The notes under the pieces are model-generated. The model was not told the DNA's origin. It saw only the letters and a program-made list of their open reading frames with translations, and ran no database searches. 64,000 nucleotides of DNA from Spongiihabitans sp963422685 (lineage in GTDB: Bacteria; Pseudomonadota; Gammaproteobacteria; Arenicellales; Poriferihabitantaceae): assembly GCA_963422685.1 (NCBI GenBank), contig OY730442.1, forward strand, positions 1,736,001-1,800,000, given 5' to 3'. Of the stretch, positions 8,279 to 17,367 are shown piece after piece (the first letter of the stretch is position 1; every line of letters starts with the position of its first letter). The position numbers and the translations under genes were made by a program.

Positions 8279-9472
8279 ATGGTAAAAGCGAGATTTAGTC
8301 GGAGCAAGCCGCACGTAAACGTAGGCACCATAGGTCATGTAGATCATGGCAAGACGACCTTAACAGCGGCGATGACCAAAGTATTATCGGTGAAATACGG
8401 TGGTACGGAAGTCAAGGCATTTGATGAGATTGACAATGCGCCGGAGGAGCGTGAGCGTGGGATTACCATCGCCACCGCCCATGTTGAATATGAAACTGCG
8501 GTGCGTCACTACGCCCACGTAGATTGTCCGGGGCATGCGGATTATGTAAAGAACATGATTACAGGAGCGGCGCAGATGGACGGAGCCATTTTGGTATGTT
8601 CAGCGGCGGATGGTCCGATGCCGCAGACCCGGGAGCACATACTGTTGGCGCGTCAGGTAGGGGTGCCGTATATCGTTGTATATTTAAACAAAGCCGACAT
8701 GGTAGACGATGAGGAGTTAATGGAGTTGGTAGAGATGGAAATCAGAGAGTTACTGGACAGTTATGAGTTTCCTGGGGATGACACCCCGGTCATTATTGGT
8801 AGCGCGTTAAAGGCGTTGGAAGGGGAGCAGAGCGAGATAGGCGAAGGATCGATACTGAAGTTAGCTGAAGCGTTGGATCACTACATTCCTGAGCCGGAGC
8901 GCAAGGTAGAGGGGGATTTTCTGATGCCGGTAGAGGATGTATTTTCCATATCGGGTCGTGGCACAGTGGTGACGGGTCGTATAGAGCGAGGTGTGATCAA
9001 GGTAGGGGAAGGAGTTGCGGTGGTAGGTATCAGGGCGACCATGAGCACGGTATGCACGGGCGTAGAGATGTTTCGCAAGTTATTGGACGAAGGTCAGGCG
9101 GGAGACAATGTAGGGATACTGTTGCGGGGGACGAAGCGTGAAGAAGTAGAGCGTGGGCAGGTATTAGCGAAGCCGGGATCGATCACGCCGCATACGCGTT
9201 TTGCGGCGGAGGTATACATATTATCGAAGGAGGAGGGGGGTCGTCACACGCCATTTTTCCAGGGATATCGGCCGCAGTTTTATTTTCGCACGACGGATGT
9301 AACGGGTACGTGTGAGTTAATGGCGGGTACAGAGATGGTGATGCCTGGGGACAATGTATCGTTGCGGGTAGAGTTAGGGTCGGCGATCGCGATGGAGGAG
9401 GGTTTGCGATTTGCCATACGCGAGGGCGGTCGCACTGTGGGCGCCGGGGTGGTGACCGAAATCATCGAATAA
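8279..9472 (+). CDS. tuf: Elongation factor Tu
   Basis: A 397-aa EF-Tu, the GTPase that delivers aminoacyl-tRNA to the ribosome. G1 GHVDHGKT (residues 19-26), G3 DCPGH (82-86) and G4 NKAD (137-140) are intact, and domains II and III end in the usual VGAGVV. Length is close to the E. coli protein (394). It is co-transcribed with the four upstream tRNAs in this arrangement. The codon usage is odd: it is rich in GTA, TTA/TTG, GGG/GGA, GAG, AAG, ACG and TCG, unlike the adjacent rpl and rpo genes, which favour CTG, GTG and GGC. Confidence 0.98.
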   Translation: MVKARFSRSKPHVNVGTIGHVDHGKTTLTAAMTKVLSVKYGGTEVKAFDEIDNAPEERERGITIATAHVEYETAVRHYAHVDCPGHADYVKNMITGAAQMDGAILVCSAADGPMPQTREHILLARQVGVPYIVVYLNKADMVDDEELMELVEMEIRELLDSYEFPGDDTPVIIGSALKALEGEQSEIGEGSILKLAEALDHYIPEPERKVEGDFLMPVEDVFSISGRGTVVTGRIERGVIKVGEGVAVVGIRATMSTVCTGVEMFRKLLDEGQAGDNVGILLRGTKREEVERGQVLAKPGSITPHTRFAAEVYILSKEEGGRHTPFFQGYRPQFYFRTTDVTGTCELMAGTEMVMPGDNVSLRVELGSAIAMEEGLRFAIREGGRTVGAGVVTEIIE

Positions 9473-9625
9473 CGCCTTTGAGAAAAAAGACAGGAATTAG
9501 AGAACTCAACCGAAAAAGTTCAAGTGGAAAAATAGATATTTCGCCAATATCCGGTTTATATGCTTCCAGGTGTTTTGTCCTGAAACAGTTTTGCACAGGG
9601 TGTGCATAGCTTTATATCGGTTCGA

Positions 9626-9701
9626 AGGCCAGTAGCTCAATTGGCAGAGCGGCGGTCTCCAAAACCGCAGGTTGGGGGTTCGATTCCCTCCTGGCCTGCC
9701 A
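9626..9701 (+). tRNA. tRNA-Trp(CCA)
   Basis: A 76-nt tRNA with acceptor AGGCCAG/CTGGCCT, anticodon CCA in GCGGTCTCCAAAACCGC, T loop TTCGATT and encoded CCA. The position between tuf and secE is common in gammaproteobacteria. Confidence 0.97.
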
Positions 9702-9773
9702 TCGAACCTGGCCGTGAAATGTCATTGAAACCAGGTCAATTTAACATGAGATTGGACGTACAAATTAAATATA

Positions 9774-10127
9774 GTGTTCGATAAAGTCAAAATCATCGTA
9801 GCAATACTGATCCTGGTCGCAGCTATCGCCCTCTACTACCAGTTCGGCGATCTCATGCAACTGGGGCGTATCGGCATTGTTCTTGCCGGGGCAGCATTGG
9901 CTGTGGCCCTGGTTCTGACCACAGCGGCCGGTCAATCAGCCTGGTCTTTTATTAAAGGCGCAAATGTTGAACGCCAGAAAGTGGTTTGGCCGGCTCGACA
10001 GGAAGCGATGCAGGTGACGTTATTTGTCCTCATTTTGGTCATTATCATCGGCCTGATGATGTGGGCCTTTGATGCCTTGTCGTTTTACACCATTTACGAT
10101 GTCATTCTCAGGGTACGGGGTACATAA
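9774..10127 (+). CDS. secE: Preprotein translocase subunit SecE
   Basis: A 117-aa inner-membrane protein with three membrane segments (about residues 5-22, 33-50 and 85-105), as in the gammaproteobacterial three-TM SecE, and the conserved cytoplasmic VERQKVVWPARQEA before the last segment. It clamps SecY in the SecYEG translocon. The start is a GTG at 9774; an in-frame stop lies at 9747 and there is no ATG between, so GTG is the only standard choice, with a weak Shine-Dalgarno. nusG follows after two bases. Confidence 0.95.
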   Translation: MFDKVKIIVAILILVAAIALYYQFGDLMQLGRIGIVLAGAALAVALVLTTAAGQSAWSFIKGANVERQKVVWPARQEAMQVTLFVLILVIIIGLMMWAFDALSFYTIYDVILRVRGT

Positions 10128-10129
10128 GT

Positions 10130-10708
10130 ATGAATGACAAAGTTTTAGAGCAAACTGCAGCGGTGAACGACAACCCGAATATGCGCTGGTATGTGGTGCA
10201 GGCTTTCTCTGGATTCGAAAAGCAGGCCAGGAAGTCAATGATTGACCACATTGCACGAACCGGGATGGAGCGTTATTTTGGCAGGATTCTGGTGCCCACC
10301 GAAGAAGTCGTCGAAATGAAAGGCGGCCAGAAGCGCGCCAGTGAGAGAAAGTTTTTTCCGGGCTATGTGCTGGTGCAGATGGAGATGACAAACGATACCT
10401 GGCATCTGATCAGGAGCGTTCCCAGAGTGGCCGGCTTCATTGGTGGAACGGACAATCGTCCGGTGCCGATTACCAACAAAGAAGCGGAAGAAATTATCCA
10501 GCAGGTCTCGGATAGTGTGGACAAGCCGAAAATGAAATTCACTTTTGCGCCGGGCGAGATGGTCAGAATAATTGATGGGCCGTTCCAGGATTTTAATGGC
10601 ACTGTGGAAGAGGCAAACTTTGAGAAAGCGAAGTTGAAGGTATCGGTAACCATTTTTGGCCGTTCCACTCCGGTGGAACTGGATTTCACACAGGTGGAAA
10701 AAGGCTAG
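10130..10708 (+). CDS. nusG: Transcription termination/antitermination protein NusG
   Basis: A 192-aa NusG. The N-terminal NGN domain begins with RWYVVQAFSGFEKQ (about residue 19), and the C-terminal KOW domain contains GEMVRIIDGPFQDFNGTVEE (about 142-161). It binds RNA polymerase, aids processivity and links to Rho or ribosomal protein S10. It is in a secE-nusG pair directly upstream of the rplK operon. The first 18 residues are slightly longer than in E. coli NusG (181 aa). Confidence 0.97.
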   Translation: MNDKVLEQTAAVNDNPNMRWYVVQAFSGFEKQARKSMIDHIARTGMERYFGRILVPTEEVVEMKGGQKRASERKFFPGYVLVQMEMTNDTWHLIRSVPRVAGFIGGTDNRPVPITNKEAEEIIQQVSDSVDKPKMKFTFAPGEMVRIIDGPFQDFNGTVEEANFEKAKLKVSVTIFGRSTPVELDFTQVEKG

Positions 10709-10802
10709 GCGACAGTCTCGACCATGCGGGGGCGAAAGAAATTTCTTCATGGAGATTTCCCCCTCCAGTCGAAATGACACACTAATTTCAACAATAATTT
10801 TT

Positions 10803-10850
10803 AATGGGGAGCCTGGCAATCCCAGGTGTTTGCACCCACCAGAGGTTTAC
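10803..10850 (+). promoter_or_regulatory. Candidate L1-binding leader of rplKA
   Basis: Just upstream of rplK lies GGGGAGCCTGG, a short loop and CCAGG, resembling the L1 target in the E. coli L11 operon leader (GGGAGCCUGG...CCAGG). Established knowledge: free L1 binds its own mRNA there and represses L11/L1 translation. The pairing here is by eye, and the flanking bases differ from E. coli. Confidence 0.5.
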
Positions 10851-10855
10851 ATATT

Positions 10856-11287
10856 ATGGCTAAGAAGATAAAGGCGTTGGTCAAGTTACAGGTTCCCGCG
10901 GGCGATGCCAAACCCGGTCCGCCAGTAGGCCCGGCACTGGGGCAGCATGGTGTCAATATCATGGAGTTCTGCAAGGCATTTAATGCCGGCACCCAGGATA
11001 TGGAAAAAGGTCTGCTGATTCCGGTGGTCATCACCATCTATGACGATAAAAGTTTTACGTATGTCAGGAAAACCCCGCCCGCCTCAGTTTTGCTTAGGAA
11101 AGCAGTAGGAATACAAAAGGGGAGCGCTGTTCCTAACCGCGATAAAGTAGCAAAAGTTACCCGGGCGCAGTTGGAAGAGATCGCCAGGATGAAAGAGCCG
11201 GATTTGAGTTCGTATGATATGGATATGGCGGTGCGCATTATAGCGGGCAGTGCACGCAGCATGGGCATCGAAACCGAGGGGGCATGA
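10856..11287 (+). CDS. rplK: 50S ribosomal protein L11
   Basis: A 143-aa uL11 starting MAKKIKALVKLQ at the ATG 10856, preceded by AGAGGT. An upstream in-frame ATG (10826) would add an unrelated ten-residue tail and is rejected. The proline-rich N-terminal GDAKPGPPVGPALGQHG and the C-terminal rRNA-binding region with YDMDMAVRIIAGSARSMG are intact. L11 forms the GTPase-associated region base with 23S rRNA. rplA follows one base later. Confidence 0.98.
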   Translation: MAKKIKALVKLQVPAGDAKPGPPVGPALGQHGVNIMEFCKAFNAGTQDMEKGLLIPVVITIYDDKSFTYVRKTPPASVLLRKAVGIQKGSAVPNRDKVAKVTRAQLEEIARMKEPDLSSYDMDMAVRIIAGSARSMGIETEGA

Positions 11288-11288
11288 C

Positions 11289-11987
11289 ATGGCATCAAGT
11301 AAACGGGTGCGTGCGGCCAATGCAGAAGTTGATCGTACAAAACACTATCCGGTTAATGCGGCATTATCTCTGGTAAAAGATTTATGCACGGCCAAATTCG
11401 ACGAAACTGTAGAGGTCGCGGTCATTCTTGGTATTAACGCCAGGAAATCGGATCAAAATGTACGCGGTGCCACGGTATTGCCAAACGGTACCGGAAAAAC
11501 AGTTCGAGTGGCTGTTTTTGCCGATGGCGATAATGCCCGGGCGGCCAAAGCGGCGGGCGCGGATATTGTCGGTCTGGAAGATCTGGCCGCAAAAATAAAG
11601 CAGGGCGAGATAGATTTTGATGTCTGCATCGCCACGCCGGAGACCATGCGCGTAGTGGGTCAACTGGGGCAGATTCTAGGACCGAGAGGCATCATGCCAA
11701 ACCCGAAAGTTGGCACGGTGACGGCGGATGTGACCAAAGCGGTTAAAGACGCCAAATCCGGCCAGATTCAATTTCGCATCGACAAAGCCGGTGTGATCCA
11801 CTGCCCGATTGGCAAGGCATCGTTTGCGCCGAGTGATCTGGAAGAAAATTTAAATGCCCTGGTTTCAGCATTGATAAAGGCAAAACCGGCATCTGCCAAG
11901 GGGCAGTATATTCAGCGGGTTTCATTGTCCAGCACAATGGGGCCGGGGATTAAGGTTGATCGCTCAAGTATTTCAGCGATCAGGTAA
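11289..11987 (+). CDS. rplA: 50S ribosomal protein L1
   Basis: A 232-aa uL1 with the signature IMPNPKVGTVT and the VAVFADGDNARAA region. It forms the L1 stalk and, by family knowledge, represses its own operon. The start at 11289 (MASSKRVRAA) is one base after the rplK stop; a longer frame begins inside rplK and is not used. Confidence 0.98.
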   Translation: MASSKRVRAANAEVDRTKHYPVNAALSLVKDLCTAKFDETVEVAVILGINARKSDQNVRGATVLPNGTGKTVRVAVFADGDNARAAKAAGADIVGLEDLAAKIKQGEIDFDVCIATPETMRVVGQLGQILGPRGIMPNPKVGTVTADVTKAVKDAKSGQIQFRIDKAGVIHCPIGKASFAPSDLEENLNALVSALIKAKPASAKGQYIQRVSLSSTMGPGIKVDRSSISAIR

Positions 11988-12033
11988 AAATTTGGGGCAT
12001 TGTGAACGATTTGAAAACGTGCATCGTTTGCAG

Positions 12034-12140
12034 GGTCGTCAAAGACCGCAGGTGGGTCCAGGTTCTTAAATGTTGATAAATTTATTTTCAGCTTGAAAAT
12101 TATTTTTAAAGGCAGCCAGCGTAGACGGTGGCCCGAAGTC
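12034..12140 (+). promoter_or_regulatory. L10 leader (rplJL autoregulatory mRNA structure)
   Basis: Between rplA and rplJ the segments CGTCAAAGACCGCAGGTG (12037-12054) and GCGTAGACGGTG (12119-12130) match the two conserved halves of the E. coli rplJL leader, which pair to form the L10(L12)4 binding site with a kink-turn. Binding of the L10-L12 complex represses rplJL translation. The loop between the halves is longer and AT-rich here. Confidence 0.75.
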
Positions 12141-12190
12141 AGGAATTGGCCTGATGCAGGACACCATTATTCAAGTGGGAGGATGCTCGT

Positions 12191-12715
12191 ATGAGCCTAA
12201 GTCTTGATCAGAAAAAGGCGGTAATCCGTGAGGTGACCGAAGCAATTGTTGCGGCCCAGGCGGGTGTATTGGCTGAGTATCGTGGACTCAATGTTGCACA
12301 AATAACCGCACTTCGCAACGAAGCGCGGAACGCTGGCGTGTGGATCAGGGTTGTTAAAAACAATCTTGCCAGGCGCGCCATTCAGGGTTCCGACTTCGAG
12401 TGTTTAATCGATCATTTTACCGGGCCGGTGATTTTTTCAGTAGCCGAAGACCCGGTTGCAGTTGCCAGGGTTATGACCGCGTTTGCCAAAGATAATGATG
12501 ATTTGAAAATCACCATGGGCGCGATGAATGGCGACCTGATTGATTTTGCCATGATTCAAAGTCTGTCCAAACTACTTGGCCGGGATGAATTGATCGCGAA
12601 ACTGATGGCGACCATGCGCGCGCCTGTGCAGAAATTGGTTTCAACACTCAACGAAGTGCCGAGTAAATGTGTGCGCACGCTTTGTGCTGTAGCCGAGGCG
12701 AAAGAAGCGGCTTAA
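12191..12715 (+). CDS. rplJ: 50S ribosomal protein L10
   Basis: A 174-aa uL10 with the N-terminal rRNA-binding domain (EYRGLNVAQITALR, then RVVKNNLARRA) and the C-terminal helix that holds L7/L12 dimers. It forms the stalk base with L11. The start has a good Shine-Dalgarno (GGGAGGA). It is preceded by the L10-type leader and followed by rplL. Confidence 0.98.
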   Translation: MSLSLDQKKAVIREVTEAIVAAQAGVLAEYRGLNVAQITALRNEARNAGVWIRVVKNNLARRAIQGSDFECLIDHFTGPVIFSVAEDPVAVARVMTAFAKDNDDLKITMGAMNGDLIDFAMIQSLSKLLGRDELIAKLMATMRAPVQKLVSTLNEVPSKCVRTLCAVAEAKEAA

Positions 12716-12771
12716 ACACTGTTTTCCGAGTTCAAAAATATTAATGTTGTTTAGCTATCAGGAGTAATACC

Positions 12772-13149
12772 ATGGCTTTAAGTAAAGAAGAAGTTCTCGA
12801 CGCGATTGCCGCAATGTCCGTTCTCGACCTGTCCGAATTAATCAAGGATATGGAAGAGAAATTCGGCGTATCCGCCGCCGCCGTGGCCGTCGCGGCCCCG
12901 GCAGGTGGAGGTGAAGCGGCAGTCGAAGTGGAAGAGAAAAATGAGTTTGATGTGATTCTGACCGGGTTCGGCGACAAAAAAGTCGCGGTTATCAAGACGG
13001 TGCGTGCGATCACTGGTCTGGGCCTGAAAGAGGCCAAAGACCGAGTTGAAAGCGCGCCTGTGCCGGTTAAAGAAGGGGTGGCCAAAGCCGAAGCAGAAGA
13101 ATTGAAAAAACAACTTGAGGAAGCTGGCGGTAGCTGCGAGCTCAAGTAA
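12772..13149 (+). CDS. rplL: 50S ribosomal protein L7/L12
   Basis: A 125-aa bL12: N-terminal dimerisation domain (residues 1-35), an alanine-rich flexible hinge (about 36-52) and the C-terminal factor-binding domain with FDVILTGFGDKKVAVIK and GLGLKEAKDRVE. The Shine-Dalgarno is CAGGAG. It recruits translation factors to the ribosomal stalk. Confidence 0.98.
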   Translation: MALSKEEVLDAIAAMSVLDLSELIKDMEEKFGVSAAAVAVAAPAGGGEAAVEVEEKNEFDVILTGFGDKKVAVIKTVRAITGLGLKEAKDRVESAPVPVKEGVAKAEAEELKKQLEEAGGSCELK

Positions 13150-13164
13150 TTCTGGTTCTTGATT

Positions 13165-13197
13165 ATCATGGGCCGGGGCTGCATTCCAGCCCATGAT
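13165..13197 (+). terminator. Hairpin between rplL and rpoB (attenuator or RNase processing site)
   Basis: A perfect 9-bp inverted repeat (ATCATGGGC ... GCCCATGAT) lies in the 95-base rplL-rpoB gap. It has no T run, so it is not a full intrinsic terminator. In E. coli the same position holds a partial attenuator and an RNase III site that lower rpoBC expression relative to rplL; the same role is inferred here. Confidence 0.55.
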
Positions 13198-13244
13198 TGA
13201 AAGTTTGGATGTATGTTGATCATATCTGTTATTAAGGGGTAACT

Positions 13245-16200
13245 ATGGGCTATTCATTTACTGAAAAAAAACGCATTCGAAAGAATTTTAGTAAACGTTC
13301 TGATGACTTCCAGGTGCCATACCTGCTAGCCACCCAGAAAGAGTCTTACCGCAGGTATCTACAGGAATTCACACCGCCTGATCAGCGTATCGATCAAGGT
13401 ATCCAGGCGGCGTTCAAGTCAGTTTTCCCCATTGAAAGTTATAACGGCAGCGTTATTCTGGATTTCGTCAGCTACCGTCTGGAAAAGCCCAGATTCGACG
13501 TGGTTGAATGCCAGCAACGCAGTCTGATTTATTCCTGCCCGCTGCGTGTGGTTATGCGCCTGGTCATTTTCAATAAAAGTGGCAGCGGCAAAAAACCCAA
13601 AGACATAATCGAACAGGAAGTTTATCTCGGCGATATGCCGTTGATGACGGATAACGGAACATTCGTTATTAATGGAACCGAGCGGGTTATCGTCTCGCAA
13701 TTACACCGCTCCCCCGGGGTAATTTTTGATCACGATGGCGGCAAAACCCATGCCTCGGGCAAACTGCTGTTCACTGCGCGCATTATTCCCTACCGTGGTT
13801 CCTGGTTCGATATGGAATTCGACCCAAAAGATTTGCTGTATATCCGTATTGACCGGCGCAGGAAGCTCCCCGCGACGATTATGCTGCGTGCGCTGGGATA
13901 CGGCACCGAGCAGATACTGGATATGTTCTTCGAGAACGACAATATCACCATCACCGAATCCGGAGCAACTTTGGAACTCGTTCCAGAGCGGATGCGCGGC
14001 CAGCGCCTGGAGTTTGATCTGAAAGGCGCAAAAGGCAAGGTTATTGTCGAAGCGGATAAAAGAATTGCCGCCCGCCATATCAACGAATTGAACCAGGCCG
14101 GCATTAATGAAATCCAGGTGCCTGATGAATATTTGCTCGGTCGCACCCTGGCGAAAGATATTGTGGATACCGAATCGGGTGAATTGCTGGCTGAAGCGAA
14201 TGAGAAGATTACCGCCGGGATTATCGAAAAGCTGCGCGCAAGTGCGCCCTGGGGTATCGAAACAATTTATACCAACGACATTGACTGCGGGCCTTTTATT
14301 TCTGAAACGCTTCGAATCGACCCGACTCGTTCCGCAGAAGATGCCCAGGTAGAAATCTACCGAATGATGCGACCGGGTGAGCCGCCCACAAAGGAAGCTT
14401 CAGCGGCCCTGTTTACCAATTTGTTTTTTAACCACGAACGTTATGATCTTTCTGCGGTAGGCAGAATGAAGCTTAATCGCCGATTGGGCCGGGTTTCTGA
14501 CGAAGGCCCGGGCATATTGAGCAAGCAGGACATCGTTGATGTGATGCGCAAGATCGTTTCGCTCAAGAATGGCAAGGGTGAAATTGATGATATCGACAAC
14601 CTGGGCAACCGGCGTGTGCGGTCGGTTGGTGAATTGGTGGAAAATCAGTTCAGAATCGGTTTGGTTCGGGTCGAACGCGCCGTTAAGGAGCGCCTGAACC
14701 TGGTGGAAAGCGAGAACCTGACACCGCAGGATTTGATCAATGCCAAACCGGTGGCGGCGGTGGTGCGCGAATTTTTCGGTTCCAGCCAGTTGTCGCAATT
14801 TATGGATCAAACCAATCCGCTATCCGAAGTCACCCATAAGCGCCGAGTATCTGCATTGGGGCCCGGCGGCCTGACCCGGGAGCGGGCCGGGTTTGAAGTG
14901 CGGGACGTGCATCCTACCCACTATGGCCGGGTATGCCCGATTGAAACGCCCGAAGGCCCGAATATCGGCCTGATCAACTCGCTGGCCTGTTTCGCCAAAA
15001 CCAATGAATATGGTTTTCTTGAAACCCCCTATCGAAAAGTGGTTGATGGCAAGGCCACCGACAAAGTGGATTATTTATCCGCTATCGAAGAGCATAAATT
15101 TGTTATCGCCCAGGCAAATGTTGCAGTGGATGCGCAGGGTAAATTTACCGATGAGTTGATTTCATGCCGACACAAAAATGAGGTTTCATTGTCAACCCCG
15201 CAGCAAATCGACTATATCGACGTTGCACTCCAGCAAATCGTATCGGTGGCTGCCTCATTAGTGCCATTCCTTGAGCACGATGATGCAAACAGAGCATTGA
15301 TGGGTGCCAACATGCAGCGTCAGGCTGTGCCGGTTATACGCAGCGAGAAACCATTGGTGGGAACCGGTATGGAACGTACCGTGGCGGTGGACTCCGGGGT
15401 AACAGTAATCGCCAAACGCGGCGGGATTGTTGATTCTGTGGATGCGTCACGAATTGTGGTTCGGGCAAACGATGACGAAAGTATTGAGGGGGAAGCCGGG
15501 GTGGATATTTACAATCTCACCAAGTACAGGCGATCAAACCAGAACACCACAATTAATCAGCGCCCGCTGGTGAAACTGGCGGACACTGTTGAACGGGGTG
15601 ATGTGCTGGCCGATGGCCCGGCAACGGACATAGGTGAACTGGCTCTGGGCCGCAATATCCTGATCGCCTTTATGCCTTGGAATGGATATAACTTTGAAGA
15701 TTCCATTCTGATTTCAGAAAGACTGGTGAAAGACGAAATCTATACCTCCATTCACATTGAAGAGCTGTCCTGCATTGCCCGGGACACCAAGCTGGGGTGC
15801 GAGGAAATCAGCCGGGATATCCCGAATGTGGGTGAAGGGGCGCTGTCCAAACTGGATGAATCCGGTATCGTATATATCGGTGCTGCAGCCGAACCCGGAG
15901 ACATCCTGGTGGGCAAGATTACGCCAAAAGGCGATACCCAATTGACCCCGGAAGAAAAACTCCTGCGGGCAATATTTGGTGACAAGGCTTCCGACGTCAA
16001 AGACACCTCGCTGCGCATGCCGGCGGGTGTGAAAGGCACGGTTATCGATGTGCAGGTGTTCACACGAGAGGGTCTTGCCAAAGATGCGCGTGCCACGGCG
16101 AATGATGAAGATGAACTGGCGACAGTGCGCAAAGATCTGGCCGATCAATTGCGCATCGTTGAAGACGATGCGTATGCGAGAATCGCAAGGCTGCTGCACA

Positions 16201-17324
16201 ATCATATCGCCGAAGGCGGACCCGGCAACTTGCCGGCGGGTGAAAAGGTGACCCATGATTATCTGGCAGAACTGGGCCGTAAACGATGGTTCGAAATTCG
16301 CTTGCGCGACGAAGAAGCCAATCAGGCGATCGAAAAAATTCGTGATCAACTGGCAGAGCAGCGCGATGAATTCGCTCGCCGCTTTGAAGAAAAACGCGAA
16401 AAAATCGAAATGGGCGACGATCTGGCACCGGGCGTATTGAAAATCGTCAAGGTGTTTGTAGCGGTAAAGAGGCGCCTGCAACCGGGCGATAAAATGGCCG
16501 GCCGGCATGGTAACAAAGGAGTTATCTCAAAAATTGTCCCGGTTGAAGATATGCCATACATGGATGACGGAACCGCAGTGGATATGTGTTTGAATCCGCT
16601 GGGTGTACCATCCAGGATGAATGTGGGTCAGGTTCTGGAAACCCATTTAGGCTGGGCGGCCAGGAAGATCGGTATACAAATCAATGATATGCTGCGCAAA
16701 AACAGGAAGGCCGGGCAAATTCGCAAATTTCTCGGGAAGGTCTATAACACCAGCGGCCAGAAAGAATCTCTGGATGATCTCTCTGAAACCGAGATTTTTT
16801 CACTTGCCAAAAACTTGCGAGCGGGCGTGCCCATGGCGACTCCCGTATTTGATGGTGCCAATGAGAGTGAGATCAAAGGCATGCTGAAACTGGCAGGGCT
16901 TCCGGTCAGCGGCCAGACCGCTTTGTATGACGGCCGAACCGGCGAAGCGTTTGATCGCCCGATCACTTGCGGTTACATGTATATTCTGAAATTGAACCAT
17001 CTGGTGGATGACAAAATGCATGCCCGTTCCACCGGACCCTATAGTTTGATCACTCAGCAGCCGTTGGGCGGCAAAGCGCAGTTTGGCGGGCAACGTTTCG
17101 GAGAAATGGAGGTGTGGGCACTGGAAGCCTATGGTGCGGCCTATACCCTGCAGGAAATGTTAACGGTTAAATCTGATGACGTGGCGGGGCGCTCTAAAAT
17201 CTATGAAAATATCGTTCGCGGTGACTATGGCATGGATGCGGGTATGCCCGAATCGTTTAACGTTTTGGTTAAAGAAATTCGGGCATTGGGCCTGAACATT
17301 GAACTCAAGCAGGATCATCACTGA
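13245..17324 (+). CDS. rpoB: DNA-directed RNA polymerase subunit beta
   Basis: A 1359-aa beta subunit, close to the 1342 aa of E. coli. The rifampicin-pocket segment (FFGSSQLSQFMDQTNPLSEV, about residue 505 on) reads as wild type, followed by GPGGLTRERAGFEVRDVH. The conserved KMAGRHGNKGVIS near residue 1083 and the C-terminal clamp region are present. The Shine-Dalgarno is AAGGGG. rpoC follows after 43 bases in the same operon. Confidence 0.99.
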   Translation: MGYSFTEKKRIRKNFSKRSDDFQVPYLLATQKESYRRYLQEFTPPDQRIDQGIQAAFKSVFPIESYNGSVILDFVSYRLEKPRFDVVECQQRSLIYSCPLRVVMRLVIFNKSGSGKKPKDIIEQEVYLGDMPLMTDNGTFVINGTERVIVSQLHRSPGVIFDHDGGKTHASGKLLFTARIIPYRGSWFDMEFDPKDLLYIRIDRRRKLPATIMLRALGYGTEQILDMFFENDNITITESGATLELVPERMRGQRLEFDLKGAKGKVIVEADKRIAARHINELNQAGINEIQVPDEYLLGRTLAKDIVDTESGELLAEANEKITAGIIEKLRASAPWGIETIYTNDIDCGPFISETLRIDPTRSAEDAQVEIYRMMRPGEPPTKEASAALFTNLFFNHERYDLSAVGRMKLNRRLGRVSDEGPGILSKQDIVDVMRKIVSLKNGKGEIDDIDNLGNRRVRSVGELVENQFRIGLVRVERAVKERLNLVESENLTPQDLINAKPVAAVVREFFGSSQLSQFMDQTNPLSEVTHKRRVSALGPGGLTRERAGFEVRDVHPTHYGRVCPIETPEGPNIGLINSLACFAKTNEYGFLETPYRKVVDGKATDKVDYLSAIEEHKFVIAQANVAVDAQGKFTDELISCRHKNEVSLSTPQQIDYIDVALQQIVSVAASLVPFLEHDDANRALMGANMQRQAVPVIRSEKPLVGTGMERTVAVDSGVTVIAKRGGIVDSVDASRIVVRANDDESIEGEAGVDIYNLTKYRRSNQNTTINQRPLVKLADTVERGDVLADGPATDIGELALGRNILIAFMPWNGYNFEDSILISERLVKDEIYTSIHIEELSCIARDTKLGCEEISRDIPNVGEGALSKLDESGIVYIGAAAEPGDILVGKITPKGDTQLTPEEKLLRAIFGDKASDVKDTSLRMPAGVKGTVIDVQVFTREGLAKDARATANDEDELATVRKDLADQLRIVEDDAYARIARLLHNHIAEGGPGNLPAGEKVTHDYLAELGRKRWFEIRLRDEEANQAIEKIRDQLAEQRDEFARRFEEKREKIEMGDDLAPGVLKIVKVFVAVKRRLQPGDKMAGRHGNKGVISKIVPVEDMPYMDDGTAVDMCLNPLGVPSRMNVGQVLETHLGWAARKIGIQINDMLRKNRKAGQIRKFLGKVYNTSGQKESLDDLSETEIFSLAKNLRAGVPMATPVFDGANESEIKGMLKLAGLPVSGQTALYDGRTGEAFDRPITCGYMYILKLNHLVDDKMHARSTGPYSLITQQPLGGKAQFGGQRFGEMEVWALEAYGAAYTLQEMLTVKSDDVAGRSKIYENIVRGDYGMDAGMPESFNVLVKEIRALGLNIELKQDHH

Positions 17325-17367
17325 TTTCCCCGCTGAAAAAATATGGCAGCTATAGAGGCAGCACAAC

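Noticed and set aside
9602..9784. Plus-strand frame across tRNA-Trp
   Set aside because: It consists mainly of the tRNA-Trp sequence and ends at the secE start.
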